Positions 21,628 to 32,812 of a stretch of DNA of 64,000 nucleotides are shown one piece after another; positions within the stretch are counted from its first letter, which is position 1, and every line of letters starts with the position of its first letter. Origin of the DNA: Nemertoderma westbladi (Eukaryota > Xenacoelomorpha > Nemertodermatida > Nemertodermatidae); assembly GCA_032718475.1 (NCBI GenBank), contig JAUCBJ010002711.1, positions 62,001-126,000 on the forward strand, read 5' to 3'. The position numbers were made by a program, and so were the translations under genes. Below the pieces are notes generated by a model that saw only the letters and a list, made by a program, of their open reading frames with translations, made no database searches and was not told where the DNA came from.

Positions 21628-22706
21628 CCACGAAGCTAAGGAAAATCAACTACTTTCGCTAAGAAAGATTTTCCTTAGCTGAGATGGTCTATTCATAGTG
21701 GGCTATTTTACTTGTGTGAGGCAGATTTGGTTTTTTTTGACCGGTGAAAAAACTAGCCTTTAAAAGTACCCTGAAATTTTGCATGTATATACTACTCGAC
21801 GAGGCGCATCTTTTGGGCCGGGTCTCATATGCAGGAAAAATCTGGTTTCCATGGCAACGGACTTCAAAAAAAGTCTATGTATTTCAAGTCAATATTTATA
21901 ACTCTATTTGTAGGAAAACTATAATAGATATAAACTTGGGGTTTCGCAACACAACTATAAGGTCCATAGCAGATCCGATTGAAGCTAAATAGAAAATCCA
22001 GTTACCTTGGCAACCGGGATAAACAGAAGTTAAAATTTATAAAATGTTAATTTGAGGCCTAAGGGCAAGGTGTTATGACTTGGGGCCAACCCCTACCCCC
22101 ACTATATATATATAACTTATTCTGCATCCGAATTACATTGTTCTATTTTTCAGTTACCATGACAACCGCTGAAAACAGATGTTTTTATTCAAAACTTATT
22201 CATTTGGACATAGACTTCACGATAAAATTTTACAAAACTGGGTATGTGTTATCTGGACCACTAGTTGGAACTTTTAGTGAAACTCAAATCATTCCAGAAA
22301 TATCTAGTTACCGTGGTAACTGGAGTTTATTAAACTCTATATCATTCAAGTCTATATTCATAACTCTATTTGTAGAAAAACCGCAATAGATATAAACTTG
22401 GGGTTTCTCAACTCAACTATAAGGTTCATATCCAAGCTGTTCGAGGTTAATTAGAAATTCCAGTCACCATAGCAACAAGACTAAACAGATGTTAAAATTT
22501 ATAAAATGATAATTTGAAGCACAAGTTAATACTATTAAGACTTGGGACCAACACCTACCCCCACTATATGACTTATTCTGCATCCGAATTACATTATTAT
22601 ATTTTTCAGTTTCCATGACAACCACTGCAAACAGATGCATTTTGATAGAAAATCGTTAATTTGGACATAAACTACAATATTTTCTGAAACTCGGTATATG
22701 TGTTAT

Positions 22707-23963
22707 CCACGAAGCTAAGGAAAATCAACTACTTTCGCTAAGAAAGATTTTCCTTAGCTGAGATGGTCTATTCATAGTGGGCTATTTTACTTGTGTGAGG
22801 CAGATTTGGGGTTTTTTGACCGGTGAAAAAACTAGCCTTTAAAAGTACCCTGAAATTTTGCATGTATATACTACTCGTCGAGGCGCATCTTTTGGGCCGG
22901 GTCTCATATCCAGGAAAAATCTGGTTTCCATGGCAACGGACTTAGAATAAAGTCTATGTATTTCAAGTCAATATTTAAAACTCTATTTGTAGGATAACTA
23001 TAATAGATATAAACTTGGGGTTTCTCATCACCACTATATGGTCCATAGCAGAGCCGATTGAGGTTAAATAGAAAATCCAGTTACCTTGGCAACCGGGATA
23101 AACAGATGTTAAAATTTATAAAATGTTAATTTGAAGCCTAAGGACAAGGTGTTATGACTTGGCACCAACCCCTACCCCCACTATATAACTTTTTCTGCGT
23201 TCAAATTTCATTGTTCTATTTTGCAGTTTCCATGACAACCGCTGAAAACAGATGTTTTTATACCAAAATTACTCATTTGGACGTATACTTCGCGATAAAA
23301 TTTTACGAAACTGGTTATGTGTTAACTAGACCACTAGTTGGAACTTCTAGTGAAACTCAAAACATTCCAGAAATATCTAGTTACCGTGGTAACTGGAGTT
23401 TATTACAGATTATATAATTCAAGTCTATATTCATAACTCTATTTATAGAATAACCGCAATAGATATAAACTTGGGGTTTCTCAACTCAATGATAAGGACA
23501 ATAGTGGAGCTCATTGGGGATAATTAAAAAATCCAGTTACCAGGGCAACCATGCTAAACAGATGTTCAAATTTATAAAATGGTTATTTGTAAGCATAACT
23601 TTAAGGTATTACGACTTGCGACCAATCCCTACCCCCACTATATCACTAATTCCGCATCCAATTTAAATTGTTCCATTTTTCAGTTTCCATGACAACCACT
23701 ACAAACAGACGTTTTAACAATTAAATCCTTAGTTTTGCACATTAACTACTCAATGAAACTGAATTGAAGTATGTGTCACCTGGAACCACAAACCGGATCT
23801 TAATGTAAACCTCAGCAGTTCTAGAAAACTCCGGTTGCCATGGTAATATGAGTTTTAAAGGCATATTCCTCTTAACTCTGTAAAGCAATGAAGTGATGAG
23901 TCAAAGAGTGTTTAATTTTCCTTAGCTTCGTGGTTGCATTTCCTTTAGGAAATGCCTTTCTTG
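22707..23963 (+). mobile_element. Helentron-like unit 4 (first of dimer)
   Basis: A complete unit of 1257 bp, starting CCACGAAG and ending CTTTCTTG. It is the most diverged internally. It is separated from unit 5 by one T (23964). Confidence 0.65.
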
Positions 23964-23964
23964 T

Positions 23965-25234
23965 CCACGAAGCTAAGGAAAATCAACTACTTTCGCTAAG
24001 AAAGATTTTCCTTAGCTGAGATGGTCTATTCATAGTGGGCTATTTTACTTGTATGAGGCAGATTTGGTTTTTTTTGATTCCGGAAAAAACTAGCCTTTAA
24101 AAGTACCCTGAAATTTTGCATGTATGTACTACTCGTCGAGGCGCATCGTGTGGGATGGGTCCCATATCCAGGAAAAATCTGGTTTCCATGGCAACGGACT
24201 TAAAAAAAAGTCTATGTATTTCAAGTCAATATTTATAACTCTATTTGTAGGAAAACTATAATAGATATAAACTTGGGGTTTCTCAACTCAACTATAAGGT
24301 CCATAGCAGAGCCGATTGAGGTTAAATAGAAAATCCAGTTACCTTGGCAACCAGGCTAAACAGATGTTAAAATTTATAAAATGTTAATTTGAGGCCTAAG
24401 GGCAAGGTGTTATGACTTGGGACCAACCCCACCCTCACTATATAACTTATTCTGCATCCGAATTACATTGTTCTATTTTTCAGTTACCATGACAACCGCT
24501 GAAAACAGATGTTTTTATTCAAAACTTATTCATTTGGACATAGACTTCACGATAAAATTTTACAAAACTGGGTATGTGTTATCTGGACCACGAGTTGGAA
24601 CTTTTAGTGAAACTTAAATTATTCCAGAAATTTACTTACCATGGTAACTGTAGTTTATTAAACTCTATATCATTCAAATCTATATTGATAACTCTATTTG
24701 TAGCAAAACTGTAATATATATAAACTTGGGGTTTTGCAACTCATCTATAAGATCCATATCTAAGCCGTTTGAGGTTAATTAGAAAATACAGTTACCATAG
24801 CAACAAGTCTAAACAGATGTTAAAATTTATAAAATGATAATTTGAAGCACAAGTTAATAGTATTATGACTTGGGACTAACCCCTACCCCCACAATATGAC
24901 TTATTCTGCATCCGAATTACATTGTTCTATTTTTCAGTTTCCATGACAACCACTGCAAACAGATGCAATTTGATAGAAAATCGGTAATCTGGACATAAAC
25001 TACAATATTTTCTGAAACTCAGTATATGTGTTATCTGAACCACAATCTGGACTGAATTTTTTTTCAAAGGTCAAAGCAACAGTTCCAGAGAACTCTAGTT
25101 TCCATGGGAATATAAGTTAATTATTGACAATTGCTACAGTACTAAACGAGGCTAAGCAACGAACCAAAGTGTGGCCGTTTGTTTAATTTTCCTTAGCTTC
25201 GTGGTTGCATTTCCTTTAGGAAATGCCTTTCTCG
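23965..25234 (+). mobile_element. Helentron-like unit 5 (second of dimer)
   Basis: A complete unit of 1270 bp, ending CTTTCTCG and followed by T and the rest of unit 3. It is closest to unit 1 in the middle part. Confidence 0.65.
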
Positions 25235-25454
25235 TAATCTGAACCACAATCTGGACTGAATCTTTTTTCAAAGGTAAAACCCTCAGTTCCAGAGAACTCG
25301 AGTTTCCATGGGAATAGAAGTAAATTATTGGCAATTGCTACTAAACTAGGCTATAAGCATAAGCAACGAACCAAAGTGTGGCCGTTTGTTTAATTTTCCT
25401 TAGCTTCGTGGTTGCATTTCCTTTAGGAAATGCCTTTCTCGTAGTAGTTCTAGT

Positions 25455-26722
25455 CCACGAAGCTAAGGAAAATCAACTACTTTCGCTAAGAAAGATTTTC
25501 CTTAGCTGAGATGGTCTATTCATAGTGGGCTATTTTACTTGTGTGAGGCAGATTTGGTTTTTTTTGACCGGTGAAAAAACTAGCCTTTAAAAGTACCCTG
25601 AAATTTTGCATGTATATACTACTCGACGAGGCGCATCTTTTGGGCCGGGTCTCGTATCCAGGAAAAATCTGGTTTCCATGGCAACGGACTTAGAAAAAAG
25701 TCTATGTATTTCAAGTCAATATTTATAACTCTATTTATAGGATAACTATAATAGATATAAACTTGGGGTTTCGCAACACAACTATAAGGTCCATAGCAGA
25801 TCCGATTGAGGCTAAATAGAAAATCCAGTTACCTTGGCAACCGGGATAAACAGATGTTAAAATTTATAAAATGTTAATTTGAGGCCTAAGGGCAAGGTGT
25901 TATGACTTGGGACCAACCCCTACCCCCACTATATAACTTATTCTGCATCCGAATTACATTGTTCTATTTTTCAGTTACCATGACAACCGCTGAAAACAGA
26001 TGTTTTTATTCAAAACTTATTCATTTGGACATAGATTTCACGATAAAATTTTACAAAACTGGGTATGTGTTATCTGGACCACTAGTTGGAACTTTTAGTG
26101 AAACTGAAAACATTCCAGAAATATCTTGTTACCATGGTTACTGGAGTTTATTAAAGTCTATATCATTCAAGTCTAAATTCAATACTCTATTTGTAGCAAA
26201 ATAATGTAATAAATATAAATTTGGGGTTTTGCAAATCATCTGTAAGGTCCATATACAATCCATTCGAGGTTAATTACACAATCCAATTACCATAGCAACA
26301 AGACTAAACAGATGTTAAAATTTCTAAAATGATAATTTGAAACACAAGTTAATAGTATTAACACTTGGGACCAAGACCTACCCCCCTTATATGACTTATT
26401 CTGCATCCGAATTACATTGTTCTATTTTTCAGTTTCCATGACAACCACTGCAAACAGATGCATTTTGATAGAAAATCGGTAATTTGGACATAAACTACAA
26501 TATTTTCTGAAACTGGGTATGTGTTATCTGAACCACAATCTGGACTGAATCTTTTTTCTAAGGTAAAACCAATAGTTCCAGAGAATTCTAGTTTCCATGG
26601 GAATAGAAGTTATTTATTGGCAAAGGCTTCTAAACTAGGCTAAGCAACAAACCAAATTGTGGCCCTTTGTTTAATTTTCCTTAGCTTCGTGGTTGCATTT
26701 CCTTTAGGAAATGCCTTTCTAG
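25455..26722 (+). mobile_element. Helentron-like unit 6
   Basis: A complete unit of 1268 bp, ending CTTTCTAG with T flanks, 12 bases after the end of unit 3. It is very similar to unit 2 over the second half. Confidence 0.65.
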
Positions 26723-27079
26723 TATCAAATAGTTCGATACTGTTGATAGGCCTACATACAGTTACAGTTGAATCTCCTACATATTGTATTGTCGATGTCA
26801 GATTAAATTAAAGAATCACGATATTCTGTGAAACTAAAGTGCAGTCGCTGCTGCCTGCTGGGAACGACAAAAACGATTATCTACAATCTGTTTCCTATTG
26901 AGTTCAAGATAAGAGACTAATATAATAACCAATAATGGTAAGTACCATAATATTAATATCCATTAGCTGAATTATTTTATTCTTACTGAAACAATAATAA
27001 ACTCTTAATTTATTTATAAACTACATTATTTGTTTCTTCCCTTTAGGTTTAACAGCCGGAGGGAGTCTCGTTGAATGGA
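26723..27079. other. Unique AT-rich DNA
   Basis: No frame, repeat or RNA gene is supported here. Confidence 0.4.
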
Positions 27080-27375
27080 AACCATGGGTTACCCGTTGGG
27101 TCTACTGCTGTACTGGTTGGATGTAACCCATGGGTTACCCGTTGGGTCTACTAGTTGGATGTAACCCATGGGTTACCCGTTGGGTCTACTAGTTGGATGT
27201 AACCCATGGGTTACCCGTTGGGTCTACGGGTTAGATGTAACCTATGGGTTACCCGTTGGGTCTACGGGTTGGATGTAACCCATGGGTTACCCGTTGGGTC
27301 TACGGGTTGGATGTAACCCATGGTTACCCGTTGGGTCTACGGGTTAGATGTAACCCACGGGTTACCCATTGAGTC
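27080..27375. repeat. 38-bp tandem repeat, about 8 copies
   Basis: The unit contains the 16-bp palindrome GTAACCCATGGGTTAC followed by ccgttgggtctac. Successive copies at 27123 and 27161 give a period of 38 bp. The sequence is unrelated to the 38-bp minisatellite at 29672. Short open frames across it are products of the repeat. Confidence 0.88.
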
Positions 27376-27642
27376 TATGGGTTCCATCTATCCTTTATGG
27401 GATTCCTACCCTGGTTCCTGGAACCGACGTTCCCAACGGAGGCCACACGACCTACGGCAGTGCCGTTCATTTGTTTATTGTAACTCAGAGGATATTATTA
27501 AAACATGTTGGTAGAACTATTTCTGTATCTATTATTGTTGCTTACTATTAGAGAATATTATATTAGTTTGTTACAGAAACACCTACTGCTACGGGCTACG
27601 GTACAGTTTGTTTATTTCTGGAACTTGAACTCTTTAAGTTCG
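27376..27642. other. Region downstream of the fibrinogen-related gene
   Basis: Unique sequence with no supported gene. It would hold the 3' UTR of the minus-strand gene; no clear AATAAA was found on that strand. Confidence 0.35.
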
Positions 27643-28569
27643 TTACGGCTTGCATTTAAGTTTCATCTCTAATGTTTTATTCAGCGGTTGCCATTCATTG
27701 GGATGAGTTCCACCACTCCACCATCTTTTGTTGGAGTCAAACCACGTGTTATCCAGGACTGTTAGATCGTATGTTCCATTATCCAATACACCGGTAGCAG
27801 CGGTCCCAGCAGTACGTGGAATGGTATAATTTGCTATCTTTAGCTTATAACTACCCCCAACAGTAAAGTTGCTGTAGACTCTCGTCCAGTTACCCAAGTC
27901 GACCTTTACGTAACAATCCTTTCCCTCTGTCAGCAGATTGATCTTATACACTCCTAGGAAGTAAGATCCCTTGGGATCTCCGAATCCTGCGTGAGTACTA
28001 ATATCTCCATCCCAGATGTTAATGTCGTTATCGATGCGACTATAGAATATAATCCAGCCGCCGTCGCATCTGAGTTTCTTTGGTGAGGTCCATAGATTCT
28101 TAATGGGATCAGCTTTACCGACGGTATATTGCGGTCCGGATTGTGTAGCTTTATAGCATATATTGGAATAAGCGTATGGATCACAATGTAGCTCATTGCA
28201 TTGAATAAACGAGTGATAAAACTTGTCCTCTATGGAGGTTGTTGTTGAAGTGATTGTGGAGATTGTCGTTGAAGTAATTGTAGTCATGGTAATTAATCCA
28301 GCTTCCCCTATTGAGCTGATTGTGGTCGTCACGTCTGCTCCCGATGGTAACAGCATCAGTATTATTACTGTTACTAGAGCAACTAGAAGAATTCCTATTG
28401 CCGCGGCTAAAAGTTTCATTAGATTATCGCAATCATCCAGCAGCATTCTGCACAGCCAGTTCGATTGGTTGGCGTTGTTGTTCGGCTGAGGGGCGATCGG
28501 CAGCTGAACTTCGTCCACTTCGATTTCTTCAACAGCTGGTAGACCTGGCATTGTTCGAATGTGAAGCAA
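27643..28569 (-). CDS. Type II membrane fibrinogen-related domain protein
   Basis: The 308-residue single-exon protein has an acidic N-terminal tail (1-50), one hydrophobic segment (about 53-74) and a Thr/Ser-rich stalk (80-112). A C-terminal fibrinogen-related domain follows (about 124-308). Supporting features are C-DGGWIIFYSRID (168-180), the GFGDPKGSYFLGVYKINLLT block (195-214), YVKVDLGNW (220-228), YKLKIANY (241-248), and the terminal WWSGGTHPNEWQPLNKTLEMKLK. With no signal peptide and an internal anchor, the domain should face outside. Five N-x-S/T sites lie in it. The domain is short and lacks the usual calcium site and C-terminal Cys pair, so it is divergent. In invertebrates such proteins often act as lectins in recognition or immunity; that role is inferred. 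A start at the Met seven codons in (28551) is also possible. Confidence 0.75.
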   Translation of the reverse strand: MLHIRTMPGLPAVEEIEVDEVQLPIAPQPNNNANQSNWLCRMLLDDCDNLMKLLAAAIGILLVALVTVIILMLLPSGADVTTTISSIGEAGLITMTTITSTTISTITSTTTSIEDKFYHSFIQCNELHCDPYAYSNICYKATQSGPQYTVGKADPIKNLWTSPKKLRCDGGWIIFYSRIDNDINIWDGDISTHAGFGDPKGSYFLGVYKINLLTEGKDCYVKVDLGNWTRVYSNFTVGGSYKLKIANYTIPRTAGTAATGVLDNGTYDLTVLDNTWFDSNKRWWSGGTHPNEWQPLNKTLEMKLKCKP

Positions 28570-29671
28570 AACTTGTACAAATAATTATTTAATAAATTGT
28601 ATTCGTAACGGTAAGAATTCCTGACTTCTGAGATCTTTCGTCTTTTGCAAATTTGCAATCAATATATTTATCACTATAATATATTTACACCAGCATTTGA
28701 AAATTTCATAAGCCCTTATGTAATGCCAGAGTTTTTTTAAACAAAAAGTTGTCCTTCTAACAGTTAGATTGTAGTAAGAAGTAGATGGTATATTAAATTT
28801 TGAGTCAGCTACTACTTTTTACGAGCTAGGAAAAAAATTATAGTTGAAAAAATAAATATTGTAATCGTAATCAAATATAAAATAAATTTTCCAGGAAAAC
28901 TTACCGAGTCATGGTAGATATAATATATGTAATAATTGTTTACTAGCTAGAGTTTATTTTATTTATAAAGTAGAAAACTAAACATTTAATAATAAAAAAC
29001 ATTCTAAAATGTCTTGATTGTATGGAACATGTCAAAATAAATGTACAATAATATAATAAAAGCCAGGAAAAACAATTTAACTTAAATTAATTTATGTTCC
29101 GTAGCAAAACACTGGCATTATTTTCCTAAATTTGGTGTAAACATACGGTAGTGATACCATAAATATAAAAATAAAAATGATAACCTGTATTATTTTACAA
29201 CGGGACTGCAACTAATAAAAGATTCTAGAACAGGGAATTATTATGGTAACAAATAAATTTATCATGAATAGGTAGACCAAAAGGATTGTAGCGGAATTTT
29301 TAAGTATTTTGTTAAAAAGACGGCTAGGAACTGGAATTGGAATTATTTTATTGACATCAAAATATGAAAACAATACGAAAGTAAATGTGGTATGGAGTAT
29401 AGACAAACACCGATCCAGAGAAACAAATTTATACATAATTTAAGACGGACTTGCACATGAGATTACTACCGGTAGTTCGAGTTATACTAACATATAAGTG
29501 AAACATGATGTCGGGGATAGCCCCATGAGACAATGTCTCGTTTCCATGGGGGTCCCCTGGAAATACAGTAGTTTAAATTTAAATGAAAGAACATAGGCCC
29601 CCTACATCAAAGAATCTCGCGCATTATAAAATATTTTACTTAAAATTCCATTCCTACAGTATAAAGGTCTG
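28570..29671. other. AT-rich DNA upstream of the fibrinogen-related gene
   Basis: About 1.1 kb, strongly AT-rich, with no supported gene; the 74-codon frame at 29212-29436 has no recognisable features. It would include the promoter of the minus-strand gene. No repeat joins it to the following minisatellite. Confidence 0.4.
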
Positions 29672-31196
29672 CGGACATGCCCCCTAGAAAGTGATGGCGG
29701 TGTCACAGGAGGACATGCCCCCTAGAAAGTGATGGCGTAGTGAAAGGCGGACATGCCCCCTAGAAAGTGATGACGGAGTCACAGGCGGACATGCACCCTA
29801 GAAAGTGATGGCTGTGTCACAGGCGGACATTCCCCCTAGAAAGTGATGGCGGAGTCACAGGCGGACATGCCCCCTAGAAAGTGATGGCAGAGTCACAGGC
29901 GGACATGCCCCCTACAAAGTGATGGCGGAGTCACAGGCGGACATGCCCCCTAGAAAGTGATGGCGGTGTCACAGGCGGACATGCCCCCTAGAAAGTGATG
30001 GCGGAGTCACAGGCGGACATGCCCCCTAGAAAGTGATGGCGGTGTCACAGGCGGACATGCCCCCTAGAAAGTGATGGCGGAGTCACAGGCGGACATGCCC
30101 CCTAGAAAGTGATGGCGGTGTCACAGGCGGACATACCCCCTAGAAAGTGATAGCGGTGTCACAGGCGGACATTTCCCCTAGAAAGTGATGGCGGTGTCAC
30201 AGGCGTACATGCCCCCTAGAATGTGATGGCAGTTTCACAGGCGGACATGCCCCCTAGAAAGTGATGGCGGTGTCACAGGCGGACATGCCCCCTAGAAAGT
30301 GATGGCGGTGTCACAGGCGGGCATGCCCCCTAGAAAGTGATGGCGGAGTCAAAGGCGGACATGCCCCCTAGAAAGTGATGACGGAGCCACAGGCGGACAT
30401 GCACCCTAGAAAGTGATGGCGGTGTCACAGGCGGACATGCCCCCTAGAAAGTGATAGCGGAGTCACAGGCGGACATACCACCTAGAAAGTGATGGCGGTG
30501 TCACAGGCGGGCATGCCCCCTAGAAAGTGATGGCGGTGTCACAGGCGGACATTCCCTCTAGAAAGTGATGGCGGAGTCACAGGCGGACATGCCCCATAGA
30601 AAGTGATGGCGGAGTCACAGGCGGACATGCCCCCTACAAAGTGATGGCGGAGTCACAGGCGGACATGCCCCCTAGAAAGTGATGGCGGTGTCGCAGGCGG
30701 ACATGCCCCCTAGAAAGTGATGGCGGAGTCACAGGCGGACATGCCCCCTAGAAAGTGATGGCGGTGTCACAGGCGGACATGCCCCCTAGAAAGTGATGGC
30801 GGTGTCACAGTCGGACATGCCCCCTAGAAAGTGATGGCGGTGACACAGGAGGACATGCCCCCTAGAAAGTGTTGGCAGTGTCACAGCGGACATGCCCCAT
30901 AGAAAGTGATGGCGGTGTCACAGGCGGACATTCCCCCTAGAAAGTGATGGCGGAGTCACAGGCGGACAAGCCCCCTAGAAAGTGATGGCGGTGTCACAGG
31001 AGGACATGCCCCCTAGAAAGTGATGGCGGAGTCACAGGCGGACATGCCCCTTAGAAAGTGATGGCGGAGTCATAGGCAGACATGCCCCCTAGAAAGTGAT
31101 GGCGGTGTCACAGGCGGACATGCCTCCTGGAAAGTGATGGCGGTGTCACAGGCGGACATGCCCCCTAGAAAGTGATGGCAGTGTCACAGGAGGACA
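29672..31196. repeat. 38-bp minisatellite, left part, about 40 copies
   Basis: The unit is ggcggacatgccccctagaa + agtgatggcggtgtcaca. Copies vary mainly at gtgtcac/gagtcac and aggcgg/aggagg. The array ends at gaca (31193-31196), where a gag-only LTR element was inserted. The same repeat resumes at 53450 with the same gaca. Each unit carries GGACATGCCC. Confidence 0.95.
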
Positions 31197-31614
31197 TGTG
31201 ACGGGATCTACGGATCCCGGTTTATCCGTTGGGTTTTCTATCTACGCGTCCCCACCGTGTGTGAAAGGTAAAAGAGTTCTGATGTTCGGTAATATGTATA
31301 AAGGTATAATATAGTTGATATATATAGTATAGTATGACACGGTTACCGGTAGATAAGTATGATAGCGGTAGCAGACGGTGATAGAAGTCACCGTTCCACC
31401 CTACTGAACTAACTGAGTAAACTGACTGAATAGGGAAGCACCAACAGGTAATATATACTGCACAGTTGGCCATATTACTGTACCTAGTCGATGCTGTCCC
31501 CCCATTGGCTAATATCCTACTTCTCGCCCTTTCACCTTCCCTGGTGTGTTTCCCGTTGCCCCTGTTGTTCCCTTTCTGTTAGGGGTTTGGCCCCTGACCC
31601 TTATTGTGTGTGTC
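31197..31614 (-). repeat. 3' LTR of gag-only copy B, part 1
   Basis: It begins TGTGACGGGATC on the plus strand, matching 52915 onward, and breaks at 31614, where BEL copy B starts. Part 2 is 47535-47653. Joined length is 537 bp against 535 bp for the other LTR. Confidence 0.9.
31610..31614 (+). repeat. BEL copy B target site duplication, left
   Basis: gtgtc, repeated at 47530-47534. The uninterrupted LTR at 53325-53340 has the single version ttgtgtgtgtctctcc. Confidence 0.9.
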
Positions 31615-32812
31615 TGTAAAAGCTTTTGTGGGATATAACTGGCCCTTTGCTACGCAATCCAGTTCCCCCCAAGGCGCTGGAATACTCTAAAAAGCTCACT
31701 GGCTCGAATGATGGAAGCTACCGGCTGATTGGCTGATTTTGCCTAGCGACGGCCTTCTTGTTCGGTTCGATTAACCAACCAGAGCAAGGTCAACTAAGCA
31801 GAGTGATTCATTCTGTGTGTTAGCTACGGGCTGCAAAGGCTAGGGAGGTTTGGCATTTTAGATGATTTGGAACCTGTGGAATATGGAACTCTGCCAATGA
31901 GAGCTTTTCCTTTCTGTGTTGAAATCTACCTGCAATAGCTCACAGGGTTCAGTGTGTTGGTTTTTCCTAAGCCAGAAAGAACGGCTTTTAGAATTTTTGT
32001 GTTTTTCTGCTTTTAGCCTAACACTAGTAGGCTTAATTATAAGGACATATATCCGTTATCATAACACACTGTGCAACCATACCATACCAAACAAACAAAT
32101 CAATCTCATACTTGCTTACTTATTCATAATTATTCATACCTTAACTTTACTGATTTTGCTGTCGGTTATTCATTATCTTTGTTAATGAAATATTATATTG
32201 GAATAACGAGAAATAACCCCGAAACCCCAATATTCTTGATATACCGAAGGTAAGAGAGACAGGTTACATATAGCGATTGTGACTTATGTTAAAGTGGTTT
32301 GAAGTGAATCTAATGTTATTTGATAGACCCTACATGAGTCGGTCTGTGTTTCTTTTATATGTGACTAAAATCAGTGAAGATCGGCAAATCAGTGTGCAGT
32401 ATTGTGCAGCATTGTGTATGATTGAGACTGATAACGAAGCATTTCCTAAAGAATGCGCCATATATGTGAATTGTAACTAAGCCATATCGTTGTGAGTAGT
32501 TTAAGTCATAACTCTGTTTATATAGATAGAGCGCCACGTCCTAAAGGAACTGCTAATATTCCCCGAAGGTGAATAATATTGTCAGAGATTATATAATACT
32601 GTCAGTCGAATAATACATTAGGCTTACATAGCAATAAGATTAAGCTGTCGAAATCAATCTCCCGGGTATATCCAGCGGGTGAATGATCGCGCACAGATTG
32701 GTTTCAACTAGTGTAGTGAATCAAATACTTGTCAGAGGCTAAAAGCGATTTATTATCTAGAAGACATCCTAATTTGGCGGGTTAAACTGCCAAAGGTCTG
32801 AAAGCGCGAACA
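31615..32812 (+). repeat. 5' LTR of BEL copy B
   Basis: 1198 bp, TG...CA ends, no difference from 46332-47529 seen in the stretches compared, including all short frames in it. Those frames (89, 60 and 64 codons) recur only because the LTR is duplicated. Confidence 0.93.

Larger units (their letters stand above)
21628..25441 (+). mobile_element. Helentron-like unit 3, split by a tandem dimer of units 4 and 5
   Basis: Unit 3 runs 21628-22706 and stops inside the tgtgttatctgaaccacaat region. The missing end (ctgaaccacaatctggactg onward, with subterminal repeat and 3' hairpin) resumes at about 25236 and finishes at 25441. The two units in between are head to tail and share a single T. So a dimer inserted into an existing unit. 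Confidence 0.65.

Noticed and set aside
18782-26204. Repeated 60-104-codon frames (MTWDQPLPPLYNLF... and similar) in each Helentron-like unit
   Set aside because: They recur because the units are repeats. Their lengths and ends differ from unit to unit and the similarity extends equally outside the frames.
29672-31196. CRISPR-like regular repeats
   Set aside because: The 38-bp units are contiguous, with no unique spacers and no cas genes; the DNA is animal-type.
31916-32537. Frames of 89, 60 and 64 codons, repeated exactly at 46633-47254
   Set aside because: They lie within the two identical LTRs; duplication of the LTR explains the conservation.
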